A stretch of 64,000 bases of DNA, taken from assembly GCF_000143535.2 (NCBI RefSeq), contig NC_037315.1:186001-250000 (forward strand), given 5' to 3'. A program made the position numbers and the translations under genes. Below the pieces are notes generated by a model. It was not told the origin of the DNA, did not search any database, and worked only from the letters and a program-made list of their open reading frames with translations. This document shows, one piece after another, positions 1 through 12,300 of this stretch. Within the stretch, counting starts at the first letter, position 1. Each line of letters starts with the position of its first letter. This stretch comes from Botrytis cinerea B05.10. Taxonomy: Eukaryota > Ascomycota > Leotiomycetes > Helotiales > Sclerotiniaceae.

Positions 1-377
1 ATGGGACTCAGGAAGACGCGGGACGTCCCCCGTTGTCTTTCAAAGCAAATATTACAACAGAGTAAGGTTTTATCAATGGGTATGGGATCGACTTTGACTG
101 GTATGTGTGAGTTGGTTGGTTGGTGACTGTTGATCTGGTGGGACGGTTTTGCTGGGGATTCTGAGGTGGTGGTGGTTGGTGTGGTGGTGGTGGTGGTGGT
201 GGTTCCGAGGCTGCAGCCATTCTTGTATTGTTCTCTTGACCACAGGGTGATTTGGGGATATCAGCTGTGTATTTAGGCCTGGTGGGCTGGAGTTGACTTC
301 GGTCAAAGGAAACAGAGAAAACTTCAAGTTGCTCTCATGCAATTGAAGCTTGGTGGTGTTGGAGGAAAAGGTAAAAC

Positions 378-487
378 CCAAAAAAACACGGAAAAGAAAA
401 AAGACCAAAAAAACATGGAAAAGAAAAAAGACCAAAAAAACACGGAAAAGAAAAAAGACCAAAAAAAACACGGAAAACAAAAAAAAG
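378..487. repeat. 27-bp A-rich tandem repeat, four copies
   Basis: Units begin at 378, 405, 432 and 459. Each reads CC, an A7-8 run, CACGG or CATGG, then AAAAG and an A6 run ending GA. The fourth copy has decayed at its end. The two middle units are near-perfect, so this is a minisatellite. Confidence 0.85.
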
Positions 488-1080
488 GAAAAGGTCAGGC
501 TTGACTTTTACAAAAAGTCCAATTCGGTGACGGCCGAGGAAGAATTATTGTGGCGGGCTAGCTTGACTTTAGAATATTGTAATAACACTCTTGTACAAGT
601 ACTTTGATTTCTCTTGTGAACACATTTGATGAACATGATGACATGTCTTGTGACCTCCACCAACCATTTCCTTCTGTTCTTGCCTTTACCAATTTACCGG
701 AGAAGGTTCCAATCATATTCTCGACGTCGAGAATTCTAGAATACCAAAGCGGAAGTTCTTTAATGAGGTGGATCAATTTCTCATATACCCATACCCCATC
801 ACTATTGGCCTTGTCGTAGCAAAAACCACGCCACATTACACAATATCACACCACCATACCATATCACACCACCTCCCCAGTAGAGACATATACATACAAA
901 TCCCCTCCCTCCATCCCTCACACTGACATCTTCCTCCTACCTACCAACTCACCTGGTTCACTACCCTACCTACAGCGAACACAAACACAAACACAAACCG
1001 AACCCACGATGATTAATTTCTCGAAGTCTCATCCAATCCCATTCTACCACGCTACGAATCTCGAACCTGCAGATCTCAAG

Positions 1081-1114
1081 ACAGACAGACAGAGAGAGAG
1101 AGAGAGAGAGAGAG
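1081..1114. repeat. (AG)n microsatellite
   Basis: A run of ACAG units passes into a pure AG dinucleotide tract. Confidence 0.85.
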
Positions 1115-1793
1115 CACCAAGAGGTGAGGTGATGTTGAAAATTTAGATAGGACGGGCTCGATGGCATAGCATTGGAGAGATGAACGCACGGCGCATTTTA
1201 CGATCCCTACATTTCGAACACCGAATAAACTTCAAGTCGCGATTGAGATGTATCGCGAATGAACGCGAACAAACGCGACGCTCGTTCCTTGAATTCTTGA
1301 ATTCTTAAATTCTGTGTGGCAGGCTTGCATGCATGCTTGTAGATAGGTGGGTGCTGGTCGGATGATTGGGTTTTATGAATTTGTGGATTTGTGGGCTTGA
1401 TGTTGGTGTTAATGTTGAATATTGGATATCTTGTTCTGAAGAGATGGTAGGGTAGGGTAGGATAGGATAGGGTAGGTTGTAGAGGGGTGGTTTTGCATGG
1501 ATCTGCATGGTTTACGCGTCTTGAAAAGATGTGATGTTATGGAGCAGGTAGAGCGTGGGAAGGGGGCGCTGATGCAATCGAAAAGATGAAGAAAGTGGGA
1601 CGGAAAGTTGTGAATGCAACTTGCATTCCGTATGGCAGACTGGATTTGGTCTCGTACATGCGCGCAAAGCATTCGCCATTGCTTTCTTGTTGCAACCCAT
1701 AGACGCATATCTCCCAAACACGAGTAGCCCACGCGATTTAGAGAATCGACATCTATAGTTGTACTCGAGGCTCGGATATTCCCAATCATTCGT

Positions 1794-3350
1794 TTAGAAC
1801 GAAAGTATTACGGTTAAAGCCGAAGTGTTTACCGAGTCGTCTTCCCAAACCACGAAGCTGAATGAGGTCGAAGTGCGGATTTGGATGGGTTCTACGACAG
1901 CCAGTCTTTTTGCCATCGCTCCAGCGAAGATGTGCGGCAGCTTGAAACTCAACCGCAGAACCTCTACCTTCTCACGATTCAAACCCAGCTTTACGCAATG
2001 CGCGTCTGAAATCCTTTCAGCCGAGTGTGCCGGTATCTTGGCCACCACCTGCATCCGAGTATATGGAGGCGAAAACGCTCAGTGCCCTTATATCGACTTC
2101 GATTTGTAGCTCGGTCGTTGTTGTGTCAACTTCTTCGCTTACTGAGATTTCTGGTACTGCTTGTACCGCATCGTCTGCTTGCGTTGATGCTATTGTTCGT
2201 GTTCTGGTCTTCTCTTTTTCGTGCGGGGCTTGAAACGTGCTTGAACCTTCACCATCCCAAGCTGTTTGAACCTCTGCGGTAATTCTACTGACTCTTTTGT
2301 TTCTAGCTTGAAGATCTAACTCTATTCTGGCTTTGATGGTGTCATGCGTTAGCTTGATACTTGCTATGTGCTCAGTATCAATACCTGGAAAGATAGCATT
2401 TATCTCCTCGATTCATTTGCTGTTTACGCCACTACATTTCAATGTCGCTCTAGAAAAATTCCTGGGTTCCCTTCCACATTTTGGAGAGGGCACTCCTTGG
2501 ATTCATGTCGCAAGCGATCCATGCTTCGTCTTTTTTCCGCTCGGGAGTGGAAGTTCCGAGAAGTCTCTAAGAGCTTCAGCATGATAAAGCTCCATCTCTA
2601 TCGAGTCCCAATCTTCAGGATTTATTTTAGCATCTTCACTTTGATTTTCCTGCAATTGTTGAGGCGGTACCTCATATCGTCCACGTCGCCTTGTCATCTC
2701 TTGTCTATCTCATGTAATGTAGCCCAATCAGAATAAAGCCTCGCGAAAGGTTCATCTACTCGAGCGCGTTGTTCTTTGGTAGCTTTTTGGAGATAATCAT
2801 TCGGATACCGAAACATTAGTGACCTATCGTGTTGATATTTCTCATCAGGATCTGCTATTATCATACTTAGACAATACTGCAGGGGGCCTTCATCAAAATC
2901 TTTTACGATACCTTTGGAAAATCCGGGGTCTTTGGAATAAAACGTAACCCGTTACAGCCCAACTATCTTGCATGTAGTTGTGTAGTAATAATTCCAAATC
3001 ACACAGTGCTATTGTATTTCAAAGGGAGAGCTTTGCTTTTGTTAATATCGATGGAAGTGAAGGAATAAAAACTTCTAAGCTTTTCTATTTCGAAAACTAC
3101 CTTTCTCCAATTTTGCACGGTCGGCCGCCTGAGCACAATGTTTCCTGAAATTGAAGCTCGGGTCTCGAACTAGTTTTCCGTATCCTAGAAGATTTAGCCA
3201 TCGTTTAGCATATGGGGGTCCATTCGTAGGAGCTCGATTTGATCAGTTACAAAGGATAAGCGTTGGACCACCCCGAAATCTTTTCGCGTTAACGTATTTG
3301 GCAAATCAATTTGCTGGAGTTGTCTCTTGGGTAATATGAGTGTGATTATG
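1794..3350 (-). pseudogene. Frameshifted relic of an unrecognised protein gene
   Basis: Read on the minus strand, the stretch gives protein-like segments that jump between frames instead of one ORF. One runs from about 2950 to 2710 and includes FRYPNDYLQKATKEQRARV and SDWATLHEIDKR. It continues one base out of frame at 2697-2503 (RRRGRYEVPPQQLQENQS). Another open stretch lies at about 2385-2027 and another at 2054-1794. Upstream, segments near 3280-3180 and 3130-2999 also alternate frames. Joins have no GT/AG borders where the frames overlap, so single-base indels explain them better than introns. Some stops (TGA for CGA, TAA for CAA) would fit C-to-T decay. I do not recognise the family. Minus-strand frames at 3512-3763, 3777-4040 and 4084-4368 may be further upstream pieces. 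Confidence 0.45.
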
Positions 3351-6300
3351 ATCGATGAAAGCAGGATTCAAATCGATCTCCTCCGCTCCCTCTTTTAGTC
3401 AGGAAATGAAGGCGTATGTAAGAATTTCGAGTGGCTCAACGACTCATGCACCCTTCCTTCGTGAGGTATATTAGCGATCTACTGACGAATTGGAGATATC
3501 CCACAGCCCACTCAGAGTACAGTCAAACCGCACCGTGCAGTAGATGGAATCGACAAACCTCCCGAGCATAGAATCAACATGGTATTAGCAGAAAATAGTG
3601 AGAATCTAGTAGCGCAACACTTCTTCAACGCTTCCAGAAAAGCTTCCATGTATTTAACGAAGGCATTGAATATTTTACGGATGAGATAGCTGCATCCGTT
3701 TTCCCGGTATGATCCGCATTTACAGATCGATCTTCTCCTCCGTGTCTTGAACTCCTCCATCACAATTACCGTCCATTCAATTCGGAACTCCCCATCTCAT
3801 ATGAGACTTTTCCTTCACCAGAGACGGAAAATCCCATAGTCTACGTATTTCCCCATCCGCACCGAGCGAACAGTTAGACTTCTCAAACGACTCGCAAATG
3901 TATTTGGAAAAGCTTCCTTGGCATCTAAGCCACCATTTATCATCCGGAGACAAGGACTTGAAATAACATATTGCCCGTTCTTGATGTATACAAAGATTCT
4001 GTATAATCTTCAGGCTGCGAATGGTTTTGTTTGACTCCACTTGTAGGGGGGAGATCCATTATTGATAAGATGGATCATATATCCTAGTATATCACGAACG
4101 GAACAAACCATTGATATGGATAGGATTCTAGAATAGGCTTTCCGTAGCAACTCAAAACATGGTTGTTGTCATGACTTTCTGGTGGCTTCTCAAAAATAAT
4201 CTTCCTATGAAGAAGGAGATACCTCGGATATCTTGAGAGCAGTACTCTTTCTGTCCAAAGTGCAATCAACCGAGCCCCTCCCTCGTAGCCGCACAATTGA
4301 GATTTCGTCAAGTTCGTAGATAGTGGAGATATATTGTCGTCACCTCCTTCCTTTCCAAATATGCACAATAAATTAGAGTTATGCAGTTAGTAAAAGTTAA
4401 TTCGTAAGTGTCCTAGATCTCTGATCCGCCTTGTGGTATGCTTATCCAGCATGACCCTTGACGTTTATCTTTAACCAATATCAATTTCCAATGCAGAAGA
4501 TGAGCCCTGAACATTCACAAGAGAGAAAACAAGCAGACCAGTGAAATGCATGGATTATCGACTATGTAGATTAAAATCTAGCGACGAAGTAGAAGTGATC
4601 TAGGATATATGCAGCGCAAGCGCACGTGCCACATCTTCCCAATATGTACTCTATACCCAATATTTAAGAAATAGATTGATGTATTAATACACTGCTACAC
4701 CATTTCGATTCAACTCAAAGATTCCCAATTCTTACCTATGCTAACATTTATAACGTTTCAAAAGGATGATCTTACATCACATTTTCCCCAAAAAATAACC
4801 TTCCAGTTCATCATTAGTCATATCCAACCCATTCTGACCCACAACCAAAGTTCAGTATTCACACGGAAGAAAAAACCAGGATGTGGAGATAATACTCTCT
4901 TCTCCAAATTCAATAGTAATAAACCATTCTGTGAGAGTTTCGTCTCCTTGTTTATACAAGAAGAGAAAATTTGCAAACATGTTATCATGCAAAGATATTC
5001 CAACTCTTCTGATATCGACAATATCATTCCAGATCACTACTTCGACGTGAAATATGAAATGTAAAATAATGCAGTTTCTACAGAATATAAGGGGTATGCC
5101 ATTTAGCGAATTTGCCATCCCAGTTTTCCCTTCTCATCAAGTAGGGATCAAGCAAGTAATAGTAAACCAATAACAACCAAAACAGACCAGCAGTCACCAA
5201 CTCGTTTCATGCATAAGGCTGTGATGTTGTAAGGATGGATCTGAGCTACAGGCGGGCGCGGCTACAATATGATTCAGCACATCTCAGCGATGTCGGAAAT
5301 TATAAGCCGGTTTGACAGCGACGACTTGCTGACCTGCCAAGACAAAGCATACGTAGTCCCCTACTATGAACATTTTCATCTATTTTTTTTTTTTTTTTTC
5401 AAAGAAAACCTGGCGAGTACATAAAAGACAAAAATAAATTGTCGATCTTGAAGAAATGAATGAGAATGCTAAGTGTTTCCCAATGTCTACACCTGTTTTT
5501 TTTTTAGCACATACATACATGCACATCTCGCCAACGCACGGTATCTGTCAAAAGTCAAAAGTCAAAAGTCAAACTCACAAGTGCGGTCGGTATTCGAAAT
5601 CGCAGCCACAAAGTTAAAAACGAGTACCGCCCACCCACCCACGGTAGTTGATCTCGGGACCGAAACCAGCCCAGGAACAGAAGCCAATCAAGTCTTCCAG
5701 ATCCACTTTCAGGAGCGGGTGTGTGGGTCGAGCCGCCCGTCCCGGAACGACCCAGTCCTTGCAAGACAGGTCGGTCGGCTATTCTCCCGATCGGATCTGA
5801 AAGGGTTGGACGAGTGCGTGTGGATTAGCTGCGAGATTCAAATGCAAATTCAAGGGAATGCACAAGAAGACAAGGCTTCGAGAATGTGGTTTCGGGTCCG
5901 AAAGCTGGGCCAGTGCGATAAGCTTGCTCAACCTTCTTTCTTGACATGGTCGATCTGTCACTCGTTGGTTTTCGATCACGAAAGACCCGGGCTTTGCAGT
6001 TATCAGATCCATCGAATTTACAGGATCGCGAAATCCATAGACTAACATTACACGTGTGAAGACTTGCCTTCCAAACTCGTATTTGCAGGAATATCTACGT
6101 GGCTATGAAATATCGACTCAAGCTACCAACCCCATTCTCAACTTGATTACGATCAAAGTTGTTCTTTTCAGTCTCGCCTTCTTTTACCGCTCCAAAAACG
6201 TATCTTGGCCTTAGTCTCATGTACGTACTACCGTTTTCTCGGGTGGGGAAACTTGAGCTCCTACCCTTTTCGATCCAGGTAAGCCGTCAGTCATGTCGAC

Positions 6301-7040
6301 GCGAACTCTCAGGTCCATCCTAGAATTGCTGCATCTGACCAATTGCACACTGTGTTTGAAGCATAAAGTATCACATATGCTGCCAGATAATAAGCATGTC
6401 CGCCGCTAAGGAACCCAGGTAAGTTCTCTTGTGGTTCACCATCTTGTGGTGCGTGCATCTAGCATCGGAGCTGTGAACTTCTGGCTGTACGGGTATGTGA
6501 AAGGGATTGGGACAGGGATTATGATAGAGGTACATGTTTGCTAATGGATTATGGATGGTATCTCCTTGTCTCCAAAAAAAAAACTCCATCAAATCTACTA
6601 TCTACAGCTTCCTGGCTAGAAAATCGAAACAATCTCACAAGTGGGACATATGTCCAAAGGAAATCCTTTGCGAAGTATCGTGATGGTTGATACTCTGGCT
6701 AGCGATAGGTATCATAGCAAATACACGAGTTAGCACTATTTTTTCCTCTGCCCAACAGAAGCATCCAAAGTCGCAAGCGGTGAAACCCGACATATCGACT
6801 ATATGTCGTTAAAATCGTGGTGCATTATCGGAACAAGATTCAAATTGAACATGAACCTTTCAATCCGCACGGCTAGCATCCACCCATTACCGGATGAACT
6901 ACGCGTCTGCAGCCATCACAGCCACACTTCCATGCATGGCTCTCGCTGTCCCTCTGGCGTTCCTCATACTAGATCTTTGTTGGCCAGGGGGCTGAAGGAT
7001 TTGATCAAGTGGGTACGAATGCAACGGCAACTAGAAGACG
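3351..7040. other. Intergenic, no supported intact gene
   Basis: The first kilobase may hold decayed upstream parts of the minus-strand relic. The rest contains a T19 run near 5382-5399, a triple AAAGTCA direct repeat near 5550-5572 and no reading frame with a recognisable domain. The 190-codon plus-strand frame at 5473-6045 has no domain, signal peptide or exon support. Confidence 0.5.
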
Positions 7041-7042
7041 AA

Positions 7043-7049
7043 TATATAA
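7043..7049 (+). promoter_or_regulatory. Possible TATA box of the tyrosinase gene
   Basis: TATATAA lies 126 bp before the tyrosinase ATG, at a plausible distance for a fungal TATA element with a short leader. It is a sequence match only. Confidence 0.35.
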
Positions 7050-7174
7050 CTCCCTAGAGGCCCTAGATAAGCATATTGTTCTATTATCACTCTCTTACAG
7101 CAAGGCAACTGCCATACGATCATTACGAGTTTTCTCTATTTTCAATTAATGCCACTTGTTGACCTATCGCAACC

Positions 7175-8337
7175 ATGAAGTTCACTCAGACAGCAGCCCT
7201 CGCCGTCCTCTTGGCAACCGTTTCAGCAAAGGCTATCCCCGCCCAACCCAAGTCCGCAGCCAAGAAGCCGGTCGATACCACGAGCCTCCATTTCTACAAT
7301 GGCACATGTACTCCTCAAAACATCCGTGTTCGTAAAGAATGGCGAAACATGACCCCGAGCGAAAAGACGGCTTATCTCAAGGCCGAGCAATGCTTGTTCA
7401 ACCTCCCTGCCGCTACCACTCTATCCGGTGTCACAAGTCGTTTCAGTGATCTTCAGTCTCTTCATCGTGATAAGACAAACCAAACTATCGATGGACTATA
7501 TGTTCAAGATATCATCCACAACGTTGTAAGTTTTCCTCTATGAAGAAGGTTGAAAACACAACCCTAATTATCCAAGGGCCAATTCCTTCCATGGCACAGA
7601 TACTACATGCATACCCATGAGACTCTCCTCCGCACCGAGTGCGGTTACACAGGTCCTATGAGCTGGTGGGATGAAGCCAAAGATGCCGATGCCGGCGACT
7701 TTTTCCAATCTGACATGTGGACTGCCGAATACTTCGGTTCAACCAACTTGGATGAAAACGCATGTGTTATTGATGGTGCTTTTGCCAACACCACCGAACA
7801 CATCGGTCCACTACTCGAAAACACCGATTACTGCTTCTACCGAGCATTCGACCTTACACAAGTTCAATACTGCACCTCGGAGAAGGTGGCGGAATGCACC
7901 CAGTACAACGATTACTACAATTTCTTCAACTGCATGGTTATCTACCCCACCAGTCCTCACGTCGCTGGACATGCTGCTGTCGGTGGAATGGTAAGAAAGC
8001 AACCTCTCCCACTTTTCTAGACCAATGCTAACAATTACAGATGGCCGATATCGATTGTTCTGCCGGCGATCCAGCTTTCTTCATGCACCACAACTATGTG
8101 GATCGTATGTGGTGGCAATGGCAACAGGCGAATGCTACATCCCGCATGTTCGACATTAGCGGAAACAGTTTGAACGAGACTTACCTCGCCGAGCAAGGCG
8201 ATGTGGCTCCTGCTGCTGGCTGGCCTCAAACGACTCTCAACTACACTCTCACTACTCACGACATCCTTCCAGATATTCAAATCTACGATGTTGTTAACAT
8301 TCAAGGTGGATATCTCTGCTATGAGTATGATTACTAG
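7175..8337 (+). CDS. Secreted tyrosinase / catechol oxidase-like protein
   Basis: Type-3 copper oxidase that would oxidise mono- or diphenols to quinones outside the cell. Exons 7175-7525, 7577-7990 and 8041-8337 join in frame through two ~50-bp GT-AG introns (both phase 0) to give 353 residues. Residues 1-19 look like a signal peptide. CuA histidines are likely H97, H115 and H124 (the last in FLPWHRYY). CuB has H245 and H249 in SPHVAGHAAVGG and H271/H272 in DPAFFMHHNYVDRMWW. Several N-x-S/T sites suggest glycosylation. The protein stops soon after CuB and lacks the C-terminal shielding domain of classic fungal tyrosinases, so it belongs with the short secreted group. Tyrosinase versus catechol oxidase activity cannot be told from sequence alone. 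An AATAAA lies at 8381. Confidence 0.95.
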
Positions 8338-9310
8338 CGAGTTGTGATTTGACGAGCGAGTGGAAACAAAAAGAGTGGCGAATAAAACGATAATAGAGTA
8401 ATGGGTGGAAAAGAGCTGCAATTCAATGTATATATAATTTAGGCAAGAAACTTGCACATAGATAATAGAAACGAGACACCATCTCAACCTTCCAACACTT
8501 TTTCTACACCCGGAGGCCCGAAACTTTTTCTCATCAGGGAATTTTTTGGTGCCGTTTACGGATTTCATGTCGTCGCGTCGAGCTTCTATAAATAGCTTAG
8601 CTTCGCTCATGATTTTGAAACACGTGATCACCCATCACCTAGCACGAATTACAAATACTGTAAAAGAGTAGAAGATGGTAAAAGCCACACAAGAGAAGCC
8701 TTTGCATATATTATAATAGTGGGTCTAAACGGCTACGCATAGTAAATAGAGTGAATAACTATATAGCGGTAGCAATGTGAGATGAGGTGAGGTGAGGTGA
8801 GGTGAGGTGAGGTGAGGTGATACATTTGGGGCCAAAGTATACAAACGTAGAGGGTCAAATTAGAGGATAGAATATAGAGTGTCTTTTCAAGTCTACAGAA
8901 AGAAGAACGATAAATACTAGCTTGAGATGTCACGTGGCTTTTAGATCATGTTTTCCGCGTACAACACCAACAGTTATGCGTATGCACGACTTCATTCGAC
9001 AGAAATTACACTGTAGAAAGGAAGAAGAAATATAAAAACAAAAACACCGATTCCAAACACGCGAGAGAATCTACACACGTAGGCAATGCATATCAGCGAG
9101 CAATCAAGCAAACAAGCGACTTCTACTATCCCATCCATGAATAGAAAAACCATCCTAAAATTTTATCTATCTATCAAAATGCGCTTTGAAATATTCATAT
9201 GGAATTTCCACGCTAAACAATCATTTATTCATTATTTTCTTTCATCGATGCATCTCCCCATTCATAAATCCATATCCCTATGTATCCCCATCTAGCACGC
9301 CACCCTTTTT
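8338..9310. other. Convergent spacer between tyrosinase and ABC transporter genes
   Basis: It holds 3' flanks of two convergent genes and a GGTGA pentanucleotide array. No gene is seen. A 198-codon minus-strand frame that runs into tyrosinase exon 3 is antisense to conserved coding sequence. Confidence 0.6.
8782..8820. repeat. (GGTGA)n microsatellite
   Basis: About eight near-perfect pentanucleotide units in tandem. Confidence 0.9.
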
Positions 9311-12300
9311 TTACTCTCCCATAATTAATTCCTCCAATCTCTCCCTCTCCCCACTCTCCTTCACCATCCCCCTAAACACTCCCCCCTCTAGCTCCATCAA
9401 ATCCCTCGCCTTTCCAAACTCCACCACTTTCCCCTCACCCAGCACCAAAATCTTATCAAAATCCGCAATCGTACTAAGACGATGCGCAATAACAATTAAT
9501 GTGCTATCTGTGAATTCTTGTCTGATAGATCTTTGAATCAATGCATCGGTATCCATGTCCACTGCCGAGGTTGCTTCATCCAATACCATGATTTTCGGAT
9601 GTGAAACGATAGCACGGGCAAGGCAGAGAAGCTGTCTTTGGCCTTGCGAGAGGTTAAGACCACCTTCAGTTATCGGTGATTGCAGGGATGTGAAGGGATT
9701 TTTGTTTTTCTGGAGCGAGGGAGTCGACGTTCCGGATGTTGAGGGGGTGTTTTGTCCAGTTGGTGGAATGAGCTGTACACGTTCTAGAGCATCTCGAAGT
9801 TCCGAGTCTGTATGTTCATCAAAAGCATCGAGGTTAGATCTAACTGTTCCAGAGAAAAGTACTGGATCTTGTGGGATAATCGCTAATCTCGAACGAAGCG
9901 AATGCAAATTAATCTTAGAAATATCGAGACCATCAATATGAATTGTTCCTTCGCGGGCTTCGAGGAATCTGAATAGTGCAAGTGTCAATGAAGATTTACC
10001 GGCTCCAGTACGTCCTACTACTCCGATTCTTTCACTACGTTCGACTTGGAAAGTAAGACCTTTGAGAACGGGTGGAAGATCATCTGCGTATGAGACAACT
10101 AAATCATTAACTTCGAGACGACCTTCAGTTGGCCATGCTGCTGGTGGATCTGATCCTTCTAGAGATTCGGTTTTTAGGTTGGAGTATTCAACGATACGTT
10201 CTGCGGCCTATAATATTGAAAAGTCAGTACTTGTCAGCGAACAAAAACGACGCTCCGCTGGCCCCCCGGGGGCCATTGCCATGGAGGCCGTATAAGACTA
10301 TATGAAATATCATCGAGCGCAGCGAGCAAAAGGGGGTTTGGGGGCTTGCCCCCCCCCCCGAAAGCGTTCCTCCATCTCGTCCATCACCCCCTAAAGTCGG
10401 CATTATTGCTCTTTGTAGAGAGCCCTCTCATCTTCACCCACGAAGCTTTTCACAACTCTTGCCTAGCTCTCCCTCCACCCGCAATGCCTAGAATAAAGAA
10501 AAATCGACAAGACTTACATTCATATTAAGTTCCAAATTAGTATAATGCCTAATAGTCCACATAACCGTTTGACCATAAGCCAACGCAAAACTCAATGCAA
10601 ATCCAGCCAACGCAGCATCAATTTCCGGAAGCAAAATGATGACTATCGCCACAATTGTTGAAAACAATCCACCGACAAAAGCCATTCTCCATCCCATCCA
10701 TCGATTGAAGACCCAGAGATGCCAGAATGTAGTTGAATGATCGTCGATTTTGGCCCACATGCTTTTGATATAGATATCTGTTTTGTCAAATGCGCGAATT
10801 GTGCCGACACCTGTAAGAGCGGAACCGAACTGTTCAAAGATGGGGGATTTTGCGGTTGATTCGAGACGCTTGACTTCACGAGCACCAGGGAGATAGAGAA
10901 GTGCCACGTAGACACATACCGCCAAAAGAACTGCAGACATGAGAAGAACCCATGGAGAGACAATTATACTATCATTGTTAGTTTTAATGCAAAGGGAAGA
11001 AGAGGGATTTGATACACATACCCTGTGCAAATGATTCCAATTAACCCAAAGAAGTTGTTTGCCCCAAATGCGAAATCATTGGCCAATCTTCCATCAACCA
11101 CATTGAAATCGGCAGTAAATCGATTCAAAATTCTGCCGAGTGGTACTGTGTCCATCCATCTTAAAGGTGTTCTCAAAACCGTAAAGCAAAGTCTTTCGAA
11201 AAGAATCTTAGACGCACGAATAGATCCAGTGTAAACGTAGAAATAGCGGAGAGTTCCTACAACAGCAGAAACTGCCGAAAGAGCAACGTATATACTCAAA
11301 TAGAATGTAGTGTCGTGCTTGATAGCCTCTGTTTGGAAAGATGAATTCTGTACATTTCCATATTGGGGTAAGTGATTGGCCTGAGTTGTGAACATGGAAT
11401 TAGTAATGCTAGATTCTTGGTAGCTCGCTGTCCAAAGTTTTAACCACCAAGAGCGACCTGAATAAGTGTTAGTAAATATCCCAAGTTGAAATTAATAAAT
11501 TCGATATCTTACCAGTGATCAAGAATTGCTGACCAACGAAAGCGACCAAAACAAGTATCCAGAAAGGCCATCCACCAGAAGCATTGAGATAATGTCCATA
11601 GACCTTTCCTTTAACACTACCACGCTCTCGTGTCTCCTCTTGAACGAATTTCTTTGGATCATCCTTTCGTGATACAACCTTCGCTAACGTATTTCCATCA
11701 GTGTTTTCATCGTCAGAAGACAAAGATGGATTAATGACTGTAGATGATTCCGATACCGTAATGGGAGTTTGATCCTCAGCGATTTGTTCAGGCGTTTCTT
11801 CGTGGCTGATAATACGTTCAAGAGTACCCGCTTCTTCCAACTCCGAAAGGAGACCTGCACTTTCAACCGTCCCGTCACCAAGTTCAACGAGATATTTAGC
11901 TTTGGCCTTGCAAAGAGCAACATGATGAGTAACGAGAATACGAGTACGTCCGATACCAAGTTCACCAGTAAGACCTTTTTCGTAAATGAAACGACCGACA
12001 TGAGCATCAACAGCACTGAAAATATCGTCAAGGACCAATATACCTGCACGAGAATAAAGGGCTCGGGCAAATGTAACTCTCCATCTCTGTCCACCACTCA
12101 AGTTGATACCATTCGCGCCAATTTCGGTATTTTCACCATCGCCAAGCATTTCCAAATCTTTGCGGAGAGCACAGTATTCGACAACTTTTTGATAGCGCTC
12201 TTCGTCAAGTGGCAGTCCGAAAAGAATGTTGTCTTTGATACTAGCATTTTCAATCCAAGGAATTTGAGCAACGAAAGCAATTGACGACGGAATGATCCAA

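Larger units (their letters stand above)
1..1790. other. Gene-free, low-complexity stretch
   Basis: I see no supported gene here. The stretch holds G/T-rich runs near 165-205, the 27-bp tandem repeat listed separately, an (AG)n tract at about 1090-1114, and short direct repeats such as the GGTAG/GATAG run near 1446-1475. The open frames present are made of biased, repetitive residues (poly-Pro/His on one strand, Lys/Thr on the other), which is what simple repeats give when translated. Confidence 0.6.

Noticed and set aside
73..607. Open frames on both strands at the left end
   Set aside because: They are translations of an A-rich minisatellite and G/T-rich runs, with poly-residue composition and no domain.
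5473..6045. 190-codon plus-strand frame
   Set aside because: Starts in T-rich low-complexity DNA, has no recognised domain, signal peptide or splice context.
8035..8631. 198-codon minus-strand frame
   Set aside because: Half of it is antisense to tyrosinase exon 3, which carries the CuB histidines; the rest has no domain.
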